NCBI GenBank assembly: GCA_018136815.1
Contig: CM030933.1
Location: 6,478,676-6,542,675 of the forward strand
Direction: 5' to 3'
Length of the DNA: 64,000 bases
Source: Isochrysis galbana
Lineage: Eukaryota > Haptophyta > Isochrysidales > Isochrysidaceae
Shown: positions 10,239-21,984 of the stretch, piece after piece
Layout of the letters: each line of letters starts with the position of its first letter
How positions within the stretch are numbered: position 1 is the first letter of the stretch
Program-made: the position numbers and the translations under genes
The notes under the pieces: model-generated
Seen by the model: the letters and a program-made list of their open reading frames with translations, nothing else
Told to the model about the DNA's origin: nothing
Database searches by the model: none

Positions 10239-12695
10239 ATGCAGTGCATCTTTGCTCCAGAGGAGATCCTGCCTGAGGCATATCTTGAGATGATGAAGGC
10301 GTACCTCGAGCAGAACCACCTGGAAGAGATTGTGGAGATCTTGATGGAGCTTGACAACGCCACCTCCAAACACTACGGCCTCGCTATCAGGTAGAGAAGC
10401 GCAGTAGGGACGGATCCCCGTGCCCTCATGAGCGGGATGCCCTCATCCGCCCACTCTCACCCTCGTACTCTCGCCCTCCCACTCGTTGAGCCCAATAGTG
10501 TGCAGCAGATCGCCTATAGCGCGCTCTGGCCTCGCCGTATACTTGAGCGTGATGAACGTCACTTCTCAACGTTGGCCTCGTGCTGTGCCCATCCATCAGT
10601 GTCTCAAAGGTCATCGCCTGGAATGGCTCAAAGGGGGCGTGGCTTGGCACGATGCTCATCCATAGACCAATGCTCTTCCTGCATTATTTTGATGATGCCA
10701 TACGGGAAGTTCAGCGATCACTGTTGGCGACTCACGAGGAACGCAATTTCATGGCGTACAAAGCATCTGTCCACGCACGCCTTTGCCGTCTCCCTTACTG
10801 CCCTGAGCTGCGCAAGCAGACCGTGTCTTCCCTCCGCGCTACCGACGTCAACCGCTTGATCCAGGTACAGTGGCTCCCTGTTATACGGGAGTCTCATCAT
10901 GAGCATCTCGATATCGCTAAGCTATCTGACAGCAGCTCATCGTCCTGTTCCATCAGGTTCCTGGTACTGTGATTCGCACCGGTCAGCTCAAGATGCTTCA
11001 GCTCGAGCGCGAGTATGAGTGTATCAAATGCAAGCATCGCTTCATATGCATTGCAGAGCTCGAGCAGCGCCACCAGATGACTCTCCCTTCCGAATGCACG
11101 AACACAGTCGGGTTGAAGATCTGTGGGGGCAACAAGTTCGAGCTCGTGGAAGGCTCGGAACGCTGCCACGACTATCAAGAAATCAAGATTCAAGAGCAAG
11201 TGCACCGTCTCATGGTGGGGTCTATTCCGCGCTCCATCACCGTCTTGTTGCAAGACGACCTCATCGACTCGTGCAAAGCAGGTGATGACATCACAGTTGT
11301 CGGGATGTTGCGCCAGCGCTGGCGCCCATTGCAACGTGGGATGCGCCCCGATGCCGAGATGGCTATCGAGGCGCTGCACGTGCGCGTCAACAACGAAGAG
11401 CGTGGCGCCGGACGTGTCTCGAGGGAGGCAGTGCTCGAGTTTGAGGAATTCTGGCGTGAATTCGCTGTGAATCCGCTCAAAGGCCGCGACACAATCGTTG
11501 CCATGGCCTGTCCATCACTCGCTGGGATGTACCTGGTCAAGTTGGCTGTGCTCCTGACCCTGATCGGGGGCGTGTCCCACATCGATGGGACCGGCATGAA
11601 GTTGCGCGGCGAGTCTCATATGCTGCTCGTCGGGGATGCTGGCACTGGGAAGTCCCAGGTATTGCGCCACGCTGCGCAACTCTCTCCGAGATCAGTCCTC
11701 ACAACGGGCATTGGTGCGACAGCTGCTGGCCTTACATCGACTGCCGTCCGAGATCCTGGCGGTGAGTGGATGCTGGAGGCTGGAGCACTAGTGTTAGCGG
11801 ATGGTGGCATTTGTGCGATTGACGAGTTCGATTCGATCCGTGAACATGACCGTGGCGCCATTCACGAGGCTATGGAGCAACAGACACTGTCTGTCGCCAA
11901 AGCGGGACTGGTATGCAAACTACGCACCAAATGCTCCGTGTTGGCCGCGTGTAATCCAAAAGGGCCGCGATATGATCGGGAATACGGGATGCAGGTCAAT
12001 ACTGGGTTACCCTCGCCACTACTCTCACGATTTGATGTAGTCCTTCTCCTTTCCGATGAAGTGTCGAGTCATGTAAACAGGGGCGCATATGACGAGACGC
12101 GAGACCGGCAAGTAGCCGAGCATATCATACAAGAAGCTATTGCAGACCCCATGGCCACCACAGATGCGAAGCTTTGGTAAGATTAGCTATTTCCGTCGCC
12201 CGACCTATGTTTCAACCGTTTGAGCATCACATGTTGCTTGCGTGGACTCACCTCAGAAACACTTGCTTGTGCCGCAGGCCTGCCGAAAAGTTGCGGACGT
12301 ATCTCGAATATGTGAAAGGCGCCTTCAAGCCTTCAGTTTCCCCTGCCGCACAAGCCGTACTTGTGGCCTACTATTCAGCCCAAAGACAGGCCGATTGTCG
12401 TTCTGAGGGCCGTACAACGATCCGATTACTAGAATCGACGGTACGACTAGCTCAGGCGCATGCGCGCCTGATGTTCCAGTCCGAGGTGACAGTGCGCGAT
12501 GCTGTGTATGTTGTAACATTGCTGGAATCGTCCGCTTCGAACTCTCGGCTCCTTGGCGAGATTTCAGCTCTCGGTTCCACATTTGACGACGATCCAGACG
12601 GAACATACCTGCCGTTGCGCGACTTGATATTATCCAAGCTGGGTGTCGACGTTGAGGAGAGAGGAGAAAGCGACACAGCCCCAGCACGCGCTTAG
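10239..12695 (+). CDS. MCM9: MCM9 helicase, four exons
   Basis: Exons 10239-10390, 10600-10864, 10957-12176 and 12278-12695 join with matching phases at GT-AG borders and give 684 residues. MCM9 partners MCM8 in a hexameric helicase for homologous recombination, interstrand-crosslink and mismatch repair. Visible are a zinc-finger region (CIKCKHRF ... C ... C), the conserved block [20 protein letters not shown], Walker [10 protein letters not shown] (about residue 365), Walker [10 protein letters not shown], the arginine finger LLSRFD, and a C-terminal lid with TTIRLLES and [11 protein letters not shown]. The motif set, notably IKIQEQ followed by VGSIPRS, separates it from MCM8 and MCM2-7. There is no long C-terminal tail after the AAA lid (vertebrate MCM9 has one). 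Exon 2 ([10 protein letters not shown]) is the least conserved. Confidence is high for family and splice sites. Confidence 0.93.
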
Positions 12696-13925
12696 CTTTT
12701 GGATGACAATGTAGGCCCATTGTAGGCCTCAGCCGACCGTCGGCCTCTTAGGCCTCGGCTGACCGTCAGCCTTCACCTCGCCGCTCGAGTGGGCAGCTGG
12801 GGTTCATGGAAGAGGTCGGCGCTAATGCGTGCCGTCCAAGTGCGCCAAGATGTAAAAGGCATAGAGTTGCAGTCTAGCAAGAACGGCATGGTCGATGTTG
12901 CCTTTAATGAAACGACACGATAAGGCAGACAAGCAGCTTTTCTACTAATTATATCCTTGCTGATTGTAGAAAACCACCGGCCGAACAACCGGAGACCAAG
13001 GAGGGATCGGAGAAAAAATCGGAAGATTCTGGGCCAACGCCTAATACCGACTAGGCACCCAATACCTCTCCACCGACACCGCCCCGCCTACTACCGACTA
13101 GGCACCCAATACCTCTCCACCGACACCGCCCTTGTTTCCCTTCTCTCCCTCTCTTCACCTTCCCCCCTTCATTCCTTTTACTTCGGTTTCAGGGGTCCGG
13201 CCCAGGTGCACTACCTTGGGCCTGGTTCGGAGCGTGGATTTCGGGCAGGCCTTTTGGTCTGATTATTTTTTCGTGCACACTGGGGTGTCCGCCTACTCTA
13301 TATTACTCGGTTTCATGATTGGGATGGGCGGCTTGTTGACGTTGTGTGCGTGTGTTAGATGTTCGCCCTAGTTTGTTGTGTTAGATTTCTACCTTAGGTA
13401 GCGTTCCGTCGACGTAAAGAGGACCATGTGAAAGTTTTATTTTTATTCAGATTAATTTGTAAAATACGGCGGGTTTAAGTATGAAATACGAGTTTACAGT
13501 GGGCTTAGGCCGAAAACTCGCCTTTGTATAATGGGTTCATCATTACGCTCGGCGGGTTAAGTGAAATATGCTCCCACCGTTTGCTCTATCAACTGACATG
13601 GGACCGATGTGATGAGTTGCAATCATTTCGACATGCGCACGGCGTGCACATTATTAGAAAGTTTCCAGACGCGCAATAAAAAATCCACCTGGGAATATGG
13701 TGGTCAGACGGCGAAGCTTCGGTGCAGCTTCAGCGCTTCGGTGCGGCGCTGCTGCATGCATGCGCAGCTTCATGTGGAGGAAACGGTGAAGATGGTGCTG
13801 AAGGCGGCCACAGGGCGCACCTAGGAAGCGCTGGTTGGTTGGTTCGGAGTGTGAATTCGATTTAAGGCCAAAGATGGATAGTATGTAGTATGGATAGAGT
13901 GTTGTCAACGTGTGCTGTCGCACAC
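12696..13925. other. Intergenic with a 50-bp tandem duplication
   Basis: The block ACCGACTAGGCACCCAATAC...CCGCCC repeats near 13035-13080 and 13090-13130. An inverted GGCCTC/GAGGCC-type palindrome lies at 12722-12770. On the reverse strand near 12830-12910 a short coding-like stretch reads NIDHAVLARLQLYAFYILAH. It is too short and unanchored to call a gene. Confidence 0.5.
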
Positions 13926-13930
13926 AAATG

Positions 13931-14817
13931 TCGCATTCGCGAATCGACGCTCGTTAGGCTTCTTTCTCTTCGTCATTCGGTATTTATCGTTATAATTCTC
14001 TGCTTTCTCTCGTTCTCGGTCAAAAGCTTCGCTTGGATGCATGGGATCGTGGGTTGTGGAGCGCCCTCTCTCTTTCTCTCGAAAGAGAAGGGAAGTTTCC
14101 CCACCTTTCTTCCTCCCAGGCGCCTCGCAAATAGGTTTAATTTGCTATCTTCCCTGCGCTTCTTTATCTGCTTCTGGTGGCAATCAGGTTTAATTTGCAA
14201 TCTCATCGCATCTCCCCCTCAGGCACATCGCACTTCTCTCGTCTTATTCGGTAGGTCTCTTGGAATCCTGCGTAGCAAGATTGCCTCTCGTTTCCGTTAT
14301 GGTGCGATTCCCGTTCCAGACAAGATCGCCGACAGATCGCCCTTTGGTCGTCGTCCGTCGTTGTCTGATCGGAGTGTTTGGGTTTGATTTCAGTCGAGTT
14401 ATGTGAGAAAGTCGTGGGGCGAGAGTCGGGGTGTTTTCCTGGGTGTCTCTGTCCGTCGTCCCGTCGTCAGTCGTCATCCGTCGTCGCTCTCGCTCTCGTC
14501 GCTCTCGCTCTCGTAACACTCATACCCTACAATCTCGCCTCGCCTCGCCAGCCCCTGCCATCACAGCCCTCCTAACACTCACCCTCGCCTCTCGCTACTC
14601 GCTCGATGTCGCTCTCGCCGCCGTCTTCGCCCTCGCTCAAGCCCGCCTGCCCGCCTTCCTCTGCTGACGGGCTTCAGCCCGTCAGCACCTCCGAAGTGGT
14701 CTCCCTCGCCGCGCCTGCCGCCGGCTTCGCCCCTTCCTCATTGCCCTCAGGCCCTATGGGCCATGCCCCAATTCGTCAACAACCCACGTTATCGCCGGTA
14801 CGCACAGCTCACAGCTA
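13931..14817 (+). mobile_element. LTR-retroelement 5' end (family 1): LTR, leader, gag start
   Basis: Starts with TGTCGCATTCGCGA, the same start seen at 22277, near-identically at 30377 (TGTCGCATCCGCGA) and reversed near 40200. Leader sequence with CGTCGTCGCTCTCGCTCTCG repeats precedes a gag-like start MSLSPPSSPSLKPACPP at 14606. Copies at about 22350-22735 and 24960-25070 (both reversed) share this leader. The ORF stops at 14818 and no pol follows, so it is a truncated copy. TG start and recurrence favour an LTR; its exact 3' edge is not defined. Confidence 0.6.
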
Positions 14818-14837
14818 AGCGGATAAAGGTACCCAGC

Positions 14838-15476
14838 TTTATAGGACGAGTCCTACAATGTAGGACGACGTTGTGAACTATGAAGACACGGTTCAATCTA
14901 GGAATGGGGAGCTAGGATTTGGTTTCTGTGTTCATCTCATTGCCCTCATTGAGTCCTCCTAGAGGCTCAAGACACCATTCTCAAAGCATAATGAGTTATT
15001 TGCCACTCGCGGAAGCCTTCCCGGCAAAAAAAGGCGTTGTCCTACGAATTGCCGCAAACACCTAAGGACACGATTTGAGGCTCATGATGAGCTCCCTAGA
15101 ACTTGCTCCCACGAGATGAAATGCTCTTTGGCATGGGTTCTTTTCGACCTTCAGTGGAGACCAAGCTTGGTTTTGAAGCCCGATGAGAGTTTTGGCTGCT
15201 TTTGCCTCTTGCGGGGCAAAAACAAAACTCTCGACGCACCCGGTGGCCTCCGATGGCCGAAGTACTCAGTTCACGCTGGAGCAGAAAGCTCGGTCAAGAC
15301 GAAGTCTACAGCCTTGGCCATAGTGGGAGCTAAGGATCTCAAGACTGAGTTGGGACTATCCTTCAGTTGGTGGGAAGTCCCAATCCTTCACTCTCGAAAG
15401 TTGTGTGGCTTTCAAGCTCAGGGTCCTACAAATACACCGAAATCGTAGGACGCGGTCCTATAATGTAGGACGGAAC
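14838..15476. repeat. Segment bounded by matching hairpins
   Basis: Both ends carry a near-identical hairpin plus flank: TAGGAC-GA-GTCCTA then CAATGTAGGACG at 14841-14866, and TAGGAC-GCG-GTCCTA then TAATGTAGGACG at about 15447-15472. The roughly 600 bp between holds no convincing gene, though a 110-residue ORF exists at 15116-15448. It may be a small transposable element or the scar of two. Confidence 0.5.
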
Positions 15477-16295
15477 TTTTTAGCCGTAAGCGAGCTGCGT
15501 CTGCAGCTTATTGCAGCCGTGCACACATGCACATTCAATCCAACCATGGCATCGGAGTACGCATACAGCTGCAAAGCACGCTCACACCACACATTCACCC
15601 GCTAAGTGCTAAGTGCTAAGTCGTCTCACTCATCACTCACGCAGACGTGGTAAGTGGTAAGAGCGCAACACCCGCCCCGCAGCCAACGCTGAACGCGCAC
15701 GCCTGCGGGAGGCCTGTTTTTAGGGTGAAGGAGAGTTTTTGTCGCTGTCACTGGATTGTGCTCCGGCCTTTGATAGGTAAGGGGATTCCCTGGGGAATCC
15801 TTGGATACCCAGGAGCTCCTGCCAGGAGGGGTGGAAAATAGTGGTTAAAAAGCGTGAGTGAACGGCCGCAGTACTCGCGACGTGGCATCGAGGAGTGATA
15901 GGACCCCGATGGCCACTAGCATGAATCTTCAAGATATTCTTTCAGAAAGAAGAGATGCCCTCTCAGAACCCAGAGGGCAATCATGATGATGCATTGCACA
16001 ATAACATACGAGGCATGACTCTCGCTGCCGACAACACCGATTCCATTGCCTCATAGGCATTGGCAGGGAAGCCATGAAAGTGCGCCAGCCTTCATTGCTC
16101 GTATCAGTGCAACCACATCACACACGTAGCGCCTCCGTGCGCATCGGCTCTTCTTGCTCACGTCAGCATGCAACATCCCCCCCCCCTCCACAGCACGCGC
16201 ACCACAATGGGTGCGGCTCGGTGCTAATGGCCTATGGCACCTGCGCCACTGATGTCAACGCGACCGCAAGACCGAAGCTTACACGATAGAGAGGA
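15477..16295. other. Intergenic, no gene seen
   Basis: Moderate GC, no long ORF, no recognised repeat. It lies 3' of RPS3A. Confidence 0.6.
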
Positions 16296-16299
16296 TAAT

Positions 16300-17342
16300 T
16301 TAGAGAACAGCACCGCGGTCGGGGCGAGCGGCCGGGTCCACGGGGGTCTCGACCTTTGTGCCGGCGTCGGCGGCAACAGCAGCGGGGCCAGAGTCACCAT
16401 GTGCCTCAAGGAGCTTTGTGATGTCGAATTTGGGCTTCTTCAGCATCTTCACCTTCCGGATGTAGACGTTTTGCATGGGGTAGACGCTCTGGCAGGCCTT
16501 CTCAATTTCCTTGCCAATGACCTCGGGGATAAACTTGTTCACAAGCTCTTTGAGCTCGCAGGAAGTGGCCTCACGCGTCATGATGTCCCGCATCTTCTTG
16601 CGGATCTGCTTTTGCTGAGCAGCATTGGCATAGCACGTCTTCTTCAGCTGGTTCATGCGCTTCTTCGTGAAGCCAATGCAGAAAAGGCGCATGACGTACC
16701 CGTCCTGCGTCTTCACATCCACGTGCGCCTCAATCAGCGACTGCCACTTCTTCACCATGGATCGCAGCTTGTCCGTGGTGAAGGACATCCCATAGAACTG
16801 AGTCAGACATGAGTGCCCCTGAACCTCCTCGCACTGCAGCTTGATTTTCCGGTAATGCTGGTCCTCATCCTTGTTCAGATCGGCAAGGCACACCTCAAAC
16901 ACGCGCCCCTTCAGCATCTCCGAGGCAATCTTCGTGCCAGTCGTGCGGGTGACAGGCGTCTTCCCGCAGTTGCGCACGGAAAAGTTGCCCGGCGCCTTGA
17001 TGTCATACCACTCCTTCTTGGAGAAGGGATCGACGATCTTCTTCCCCTTACCCTTCTTCCCCTTGGACAGGCGCTTGTTCTTGCCGACCGCCTGCAGTGG
17101 CAACGAGGAGGGGCGGAGATGAACAGGTGGCAACGCGTGAGGCTCTCCAACGCGCCGTGCGCTCTTCCAAACACCTCCTCCTGCACAGGCGCGACGTTTG
17201 TGCAGCGTGCGCGCGTGCCGAGCGTGCCGCCGTGTGCCGCCACGAGTAACTTCGCTGGCCTGTCTCGCGGCCGCTCTCTCCGTGCGCCACAGTGACCATG
17301 GGGCAGTCTCGTCGAGAGGGGGAGGGGCGTGGCACCCACCAT
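16300..17342 (-). CDS. RPS3A: 40S ribosomal protein S3a (eS1), two exons
   Basis: Exon 2 (17091-16300) encodes [14 protein letters not shown] through GAVL, 263 residues. A start-codon-only exon 1 (17342-17340, ATG followed by donor GTGGGT) supplies Met, giving 264 residues, the same length as human RPS3A. The intron is 17339-17092 with acceptor CTGCAG. eS1 sits on the small-subunit platform near the mRNA exit. Family blocks are clear: [80 protein letters not shown] and [12 protein letters not shown]. Exon 1 is inferred from length, phase and the family's MAVGKNK start; exon 2 is certain. It is divergent from WDR33, with about 216 bp between starts. Confidence 0.95.
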
Positions 17343-17558
17343 GGCTGCGGAGCGAGGGGGAGGGGGGAGCCCTCGTCGAGGGGGGGCAGGGGGGAGTGTG
17401 GGTGGGCCGGGCCACGGCACGGGGCCACGCGGAAGAGAAGAAAAGCCGCCTTTGCGCGGGGCACCACCGGTCAAAAATCGGCTCGCCCCGTCGAATAAGA
17501 AAACGCAAGGCCTCGGCAAGAACGTGATGGCGTAATACTTTTGTAGAAGCAGCGCCCC
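17343..17558. promoter_or_regulatory. Shared divergent promoter, RPS3A and WDR33
   Basis: Only about 216 bp separate the two start codons, so both 5' UTRs and core promoters must lie here. No TATA box stands out. The DNA has GGGAGGGG-type runs. Control by shared elements is inference. Confidence 0.5.
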
Positions 17559-19094
17559 ATGAATGAGGGAGGGGGGGAAGGGGGTGTCGACTCCCAAAAT
17601 AGCGACGGGCGAGCGATGGCCGGCGCGAGCCAGTTTGGCGGCTCTGCTGGCCTTGGCGGCGGGCTGGGTGGGCTGGGCGGGCTGGGCGGGCTAGGCGCCC
17701 CCCTGACGGGTCCGGGCGGGAAGCCCGTCTACCCTAAGCACTTTTGCCGCAAGACCGTCGACTTCTCTGCCTGCGCAGTCCGGCTGCTCAAGCAGCGTAG
17801 CCTCTGCCCTGAGGCGGCCGACGCTCCGTTCACACTTGACGCCTCTCCCGACGCGGTCGTGGAGATGCTTCCGCCGTGCGCGACGCGCTCCAACCCGGCC
17901 GCGTCGGCGTGCACGCGTTTTGTCCACTCCGCCCTCAACAAGGACCGTTCTTCCGTCAACGCCGGCGTCTGGTTCCCTGATGGAAGGAGGCTGATCACCG
18001 CCAGCTTCAACGGCATGTTTACAGTCTGGTCTGGCTTCTCTTTCAATTTCGAGGCGACACAGCAGGCCCACGAGGATCCTCTACACGCCCTATGCTGGTC
18101 GCGCGGCGGCGAGTGGCTGCTCTCGGGCGATGGGTCGGGGCTGCTTAAGTATTGGCAGGTGACGTTAAACAATGTCAAGGAAGTTCGGGCGCACTCCGGA
18201 GCCATAAGGGCCATCTCCTTCTGCCCAACCGACACCTTCTTCTGCACCGGTTCGGACGATGGGGCGGTCAAGGTGTGGGACTTTGAGCGTGGGGCCCTGG
18301 TACGAGTGATGCCGGGAGCCGGACTCGAGGTTGGCAAATCACATCGTTGGGATGTCAAGCATTGCGAATGGCACCCAACCAAGGCGATCCTTGCTTCCGC
18401 GTCCAAGGATGGATCGACCAAGCTGTGGGACCCTCGCGCTCCCAGGGAGGCGGCGACTCTGCACCAGCACAAGGGTCCCGTCAATCACGTCCGGTGGCAT
18501 CCGGGCGGGCGACACTTTCTATCTGCATCCAAGGATCAGCTGATCAAGCTTTTTGACATACAAGCCATGAAGGAGGTTGCTGCATTCAAAGGTCACCGCC
18601 GAGAGATCTCGTGCATCTCCTGGCATCCAGTCCACCCCGAGCTCTTCGTCTCAGGATGCCACGCCGGTGAGGTGCACTTCTGGTCCACGACGCACACTGA
18701 CCAGCCGATTGGCTCGTGCTTCGGCCGTGGCAATACCGCACACGACTCAGCCGTTTGGGGAGTCGAGTGGCACCCGCTTGGACACCTCCTCGCGAGCTTC
18801 TCGCAGGACATGTACACGAAGTTTTGGTGCCGTGCAAGACCCGGGGAGCCTCGCAAGCGCGAGCGGGATGACGAAGAGTCTGAAGAGACCGGGGATAGGG
18901 GGGCTGGCAGCTCATGGAGCAACCCTAGCGCTTACCAAACCAGTTCTACTGACGCTTTGGGGGCTAGAGGATACGGCGGCAGTGGGAAGGGCTATGGCGC
19001 CAGTCGCGGTATGAAAGGACGTGGACGCAGAGGCGATTATGGTGACGGCACTGTGGGTGGCGACGTTTCCTCAAGCCCTTCCAATCCAAGTTGA
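17559..19094 (+). CDS. WDR33: WDR33/Pfs2-type polyadenylation factor
   Basis: Intronless ORF of 511 residues. WDR33 (yeast Pfs2) is the WD40 subunit of CPSF that with CPSF30 reads the AAUAAA poly(A) signal and scaffolds the complex in the nucleus. A Gly-rich N-terminus is followed by the family marker [17 protein letters not shown], then seven WD40 blades from about residue 120. Typical pieces are [72 protein letters not shown] and [18 protein letters not shown]. The C-terminal 80 residues are Gly/Arg-rich ([14 protein letters not shown]), like the disordered tails of RNA factors. An in-frame ATG at 17616 could be an alternative start. Very close to the human and yeast pattern through the propeller. 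Confidence 0.9.
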   Translation: MNEGGGEGGVDSQNSDGRAMAGASQFGGSAGLGGGLGGLGGLGGLGAPLTGPGGKPVYPKHFCRKTVDFSACAVRLLKQRSLCPEAADAPFTLDASPDAVVEMLPPCATRSNPAASACTRFVHSALNKDRSSVNAGVWFPDGRRLITASFNGMFTVWSGFSFNFEATQQAHEDPLHALCWSRGGEWLLSGDGSGLLKYWQVTLNNVKEVRAHSGAIRAISFCPTDTFFCTGSDDGAVKVWDFERGALVRVMPGAGLEVGKSHRWDVKHCEWHPTKAILASASKDGSTKLWDPRAPREAATLHQHKGPVNHVRWHPGGRHFLSASKDQLIKLFDIQAMKEVAAFKGHRREISCISWHPVHPELFVSGCHAGEVHFWSTTHTDQPIGSCFGRGNTAHDSAVWGVEWHPLGHLLASFSQDMYTKFWCRARPGEPRKRERDDEESEETGDRGAGSSWSNPSAYQTSSTDALGARGYGGSGKGYGASRGMKGRGRRGDYGDGTVGGDVSSSPSNPS

Positions 19095-20085
19095 TTGTGT
19101 GCACCCGTTCATGCTGAATAGTTGGCTATACACGCGTGGGACACCAGTGGCTAGGCTATCGCCCGAGGGAGCGCCGGTCTTTCCCCCTTTAAAGATCACT
19201 ACAACGAGACATGAAAAAAACTTGTTGCTTGTTCAAGAATCGGGGCTACACAGCATAGTCTATCGGAGGATAGCCGCTACAACTTGCGACTTGCTGCTCT
19301 GAGCGACACGCCGTTGGGAGCAAGGCCCTGCTATCTCTTAGCGTTCTTAGCAGCCCCGGCGGCTTGAGAGCACCTTTGAAGTTTGAAGGTGCCGATTGCG
19401 ACAGTTGAGTGCTTTGTGCCCGCTAAAGCAAGCAGCAACCGCAACGCTGACAAGCTGCAAGCTGACAAGTAGAAGTGCGTCAACACTGCTGCTGTGTCAA
19501 CACTTGTTGTGCCCTGCGTCAACACTTGTAAGAGGCTAGATGGGTTAACGGTTAACACCTTGCCCAAGCTACTGTATACTGTATAATGGGCCCTCGAGGG
19601 CGTGTCAACGTGAACCCATACGCCAAGACTTCGGCATTTGGTGCTTTGGCTGGCCCGCACACCGGGCTAATGAGGCCTACAGCTGGCTTCGATCTACACG
19701 TTGGTAGAGTAGAGTAGTAGAAGTAGTGTGTGCCACGACGCCCTCATGAGGCATACTCTAGTACAGTAGAGCAAGAGAGAGATAAACACAGTAGGGGCAG
19801 TACCAGGGGGAGAATAAGAAGAGAAAAGGAAAAAATAGATGGAAAAGGAGGAGAAGAAGAGAACAGAGAATAGAGGAACCATTTTTGTGATGGAAGAGAA
19901 GATGAAAAGATCGCATGATCTCTACATTTTTATACTCAGTAGCTCTAGAGATAGAGATACTCTAGCTCTCTTCTCTCCTCGTGGCGGAGAGAGGAGGAGA
20001 ACGAAAGGGAGCCCAGCGCAGCGTCTCCGAAGTCGCACGGCGAGAGAGAGGGAGGAGAAGAGGGGGTGGGGTAGGGAGAGGGAAG
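19095..20085. other. Intergenic, no gene seen
   Basis: The word GTCAACACTTGT and variants recur at 19478-19530. AG-rich from 19760. The last 100 bases before the next start are purine-rich. Confidence 0.55.
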
Positions 20086-21252
20086 ATGGGCGCCAAGCCG
20101 AGGCCGGGCGCCGTGAAGCCGCCGGGCGTGGCGCGGGGCAAGGGTGGCGTTTCCGCCTCGCCCATCATCTATGCCGCCGCCGCAGCAGTCGCCGCCTCTG
20201 CCGCCCTCGTCTACTTTGTCTTCTTCTCGAGCAAGATTGGTACACTGCATGCTGACAACGCGGAGGTCCTCAAGGCAGTCTTCTTCTCGGGCGAGCCGTG
20301 GCTGGTCGAGTGCGGGCGTTCGGGATCGCCCGTGCTCTATCAGGCTGAGTCCTCGCTCCCCAAGGGCACTCGCGCTGCCATACTCGATTGTGACGCAACG
20401 TTGCCCTCGGGCAAGACAACGCTCGAGCGCTTCAAGATCTCGCCCAACAAGCGTGGGCCGACCATCCTAATGTTCGCGAATGCGGATCGACCTGTGGTCG
20501 CGCCCACTGTCGCCGTGCGCAGCGGCTCAGACCTCGCCAAATGGGCAACCCGCCTGTCAAAGTCGCGCACCGTCACGATCTCAAGCCCATCTGAGTTTGA
20601 GCAGCACTGCACCCGCCGCAAGTGGTGCGCGCTGGTGCTGTCTGCAGGCGCGCGGACCCCGTCCAGCGAGTCGACGGCCATTACTACCCTCGCCAAGGCG
20701 CATCGCGCGGTGCGCATCGTCGTCCTCGACACTTCTAAGATGACCGTTTCAGAGGAGATCCTAGGGCTGGCTGGCGGCTTGCCTGAGCCATCAGTAGTGC
20801 AGTCAACGTTCGTCTTGGTCAAGCAAGTTGATGCGACAGAAGGTGGTGGGGGGCAGACGGGGGAAAAGCGCTTTGCAGCCAAATTCATCGAAGAGGGTGT
20901 TGCAGGTGCTTCTAATGCGCTCACTTCTGCTCTGGAAGGGGGGCAGTTGCCCTCTGGTTTCCAAATGCTTGAGGCCAAGCCAGCCGTGGAAATGAAGAGC
21001 ATCCCGCAACCCTCTCCCCGAGCGGAGGCTGAGAACACGGAAAGTGGCACGAGGACACTCACTGACGAGGAGTTGAAGACACTCCGTGCCGAACGCGCTC
21101 GCTTAGAGGAAGAAAGGCTCGAGCAGCGTCGCGCGCAGATGGAGGCGGAGGAAGCTGCCGCCGGCAACATTGTTGAAGAGCTTCTGGAAGATGACGAGGA
21201 TGATTCTGGGATGGAAGCGGAGGAGGAGGTCGAGGTAGAGGAGATTGAGTAG
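20086..21252 (+). CDS. Membrane-anchored thioredoxin-like protein with acidic coiled-coil tail
   Basis: 388 residues from ATG 20086 (MGAKPRPGAVKPP). A basic N-terminus is followed by one membrane helix (SPIIYAAAAAVAASAALVYFVFF, about residues 25-47). A region of about 220 residues then reads like tandem thioredoxin-fold domains: EVLKAVFFSGEPWLVECG, RAAILDCDATLPSGKTTLERF, GPTILMFANADRP, then EFEQHCTRRKWCALVLSAG and RIVVLDTSKM. No CxxC active site is present, so it is not an oxidoreductase of the usual kind. The tail is a charged helix (LKTLRAERARLEEERLEQRRAQMEAEE) ending in poly-acid. Similar layouts occur in ER DnaJ/thioredoxin proteins, but there is no J domain here. Function unknown; an ER membrane location is a guess. 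Confidence 0.6.
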   Translation: MGAKPRPGAVKPPGVARGKGGVSASPIIYAAAAAVAASAALVYFVFFSSKIGTLHADNAEVLKAVFFSGEPWLVECGRSGSPVLYQAESSLPKGTRAAILDCDATLPSGKTTLERFKISPNKRGPTILMFANADRPVVAPTVAVRSGSDLAKWATRLSKSRTVTISSPSEFEQHCTRRKWCALVLSAGARTPSSESTAITTLAKAHRAVRIVVLDTSKMTVSEEILGLAGGLPEPSVVQSTFVLVKQVDATEGGGGQTGEKRFAAKFIEEGVAGASNALTSALEGGQLPSGFQMLEAKPAVEMKSIPQPSPRAEAENTESGTRTLTDEELKTLRAERARLEEERLEQRRAQMEAEEAAAGNIVEELLEDDEDDSGMEAEEEVEVEEIE

Positions 21253-21312
21253 TGATCGCGTCGGCTTGGGAAGGCAGTCGTATTGTGCCTTAATGGAACT
21301 CGCTGCTGACGC

Positions 21313-21542
21313 TGCATTGAGTGGCTGGGCGAAGCAATCCAAGCTCTTCCTGTGCTGCAGTTGTTGCTCTCCTCCTCCCTACAGTATGTGTTTCATCTCG
21401 AATCTCGCATTGTCCTGCAATAGAAGTCGCAGCTGATTCTGAACATTAGAGTGGCTGGGTGATGCAATCCGAGCTCCTCCTGTGCTGCCGGTGTTGCTCT
21501 CCTTCTCCCTACCATGTGCGTTGCATCTTGAATCTAGCTTTG
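21313..21542 (+). repeat. Imperfect tandem duplication, about 100 bp twice
   Basis: AGTGGCTGGGCGAAGCAATCC...GAATCTCGC (about 21320-21410) recurs as AGTGGCTGGGTGATGCAATCC...GAATCTAGC (about 21451-21538). It lies in the 3' region of the thioredoxin-like gene. Confidence 0.75.
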
Positions 21543-21984
21543 GCTGAGAGCAGTGCATGCATTACATCTGGGTTAGCTAGTGGCTAGTGGCACAGGGCTT
21601 CGCCGCAATGTTGCGAACCATTTTTATACTTGGTGGCGATGGAGCGCGCCGACCCGTCTCTTCCCTCCTCAGGACCCCCCGCCGAGAGAAGCTCCCCAGC
21701 TCACCTGGAGCAGTCGAAGCGAACGCGTCCGCCAGCAAAGCTGCCGGCAGCAAATGAGAAGGTGCAACCTGAGTTCCAGTTTTTTTTCACCCTCGGCCCC
21801 CCTCCCCGCTTTGGCATAAAATTGTAGAAGCATCCACATTTTGGAGAGTAGACCGGCGACTCGCCGCCCCTCATTTGAGGGACTTCTCCTTGGAAAGCTC
21901 ACTCTAGCCTCCTCTGTGCCCCCTAATGAGCTATGAGCTGCTCCTCCAGGAGCCTCAAGGGATCGCCAGTGGGCAGCTGGGAGG

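Noticed and set aside
9313-10394. Overlapping ORFs of 150-240 residues upstream of MCM9
   Set aside because: Low-complexity CT/GA composition, no conserved motifs; only the last 50 codons before 10390 match MCM9.
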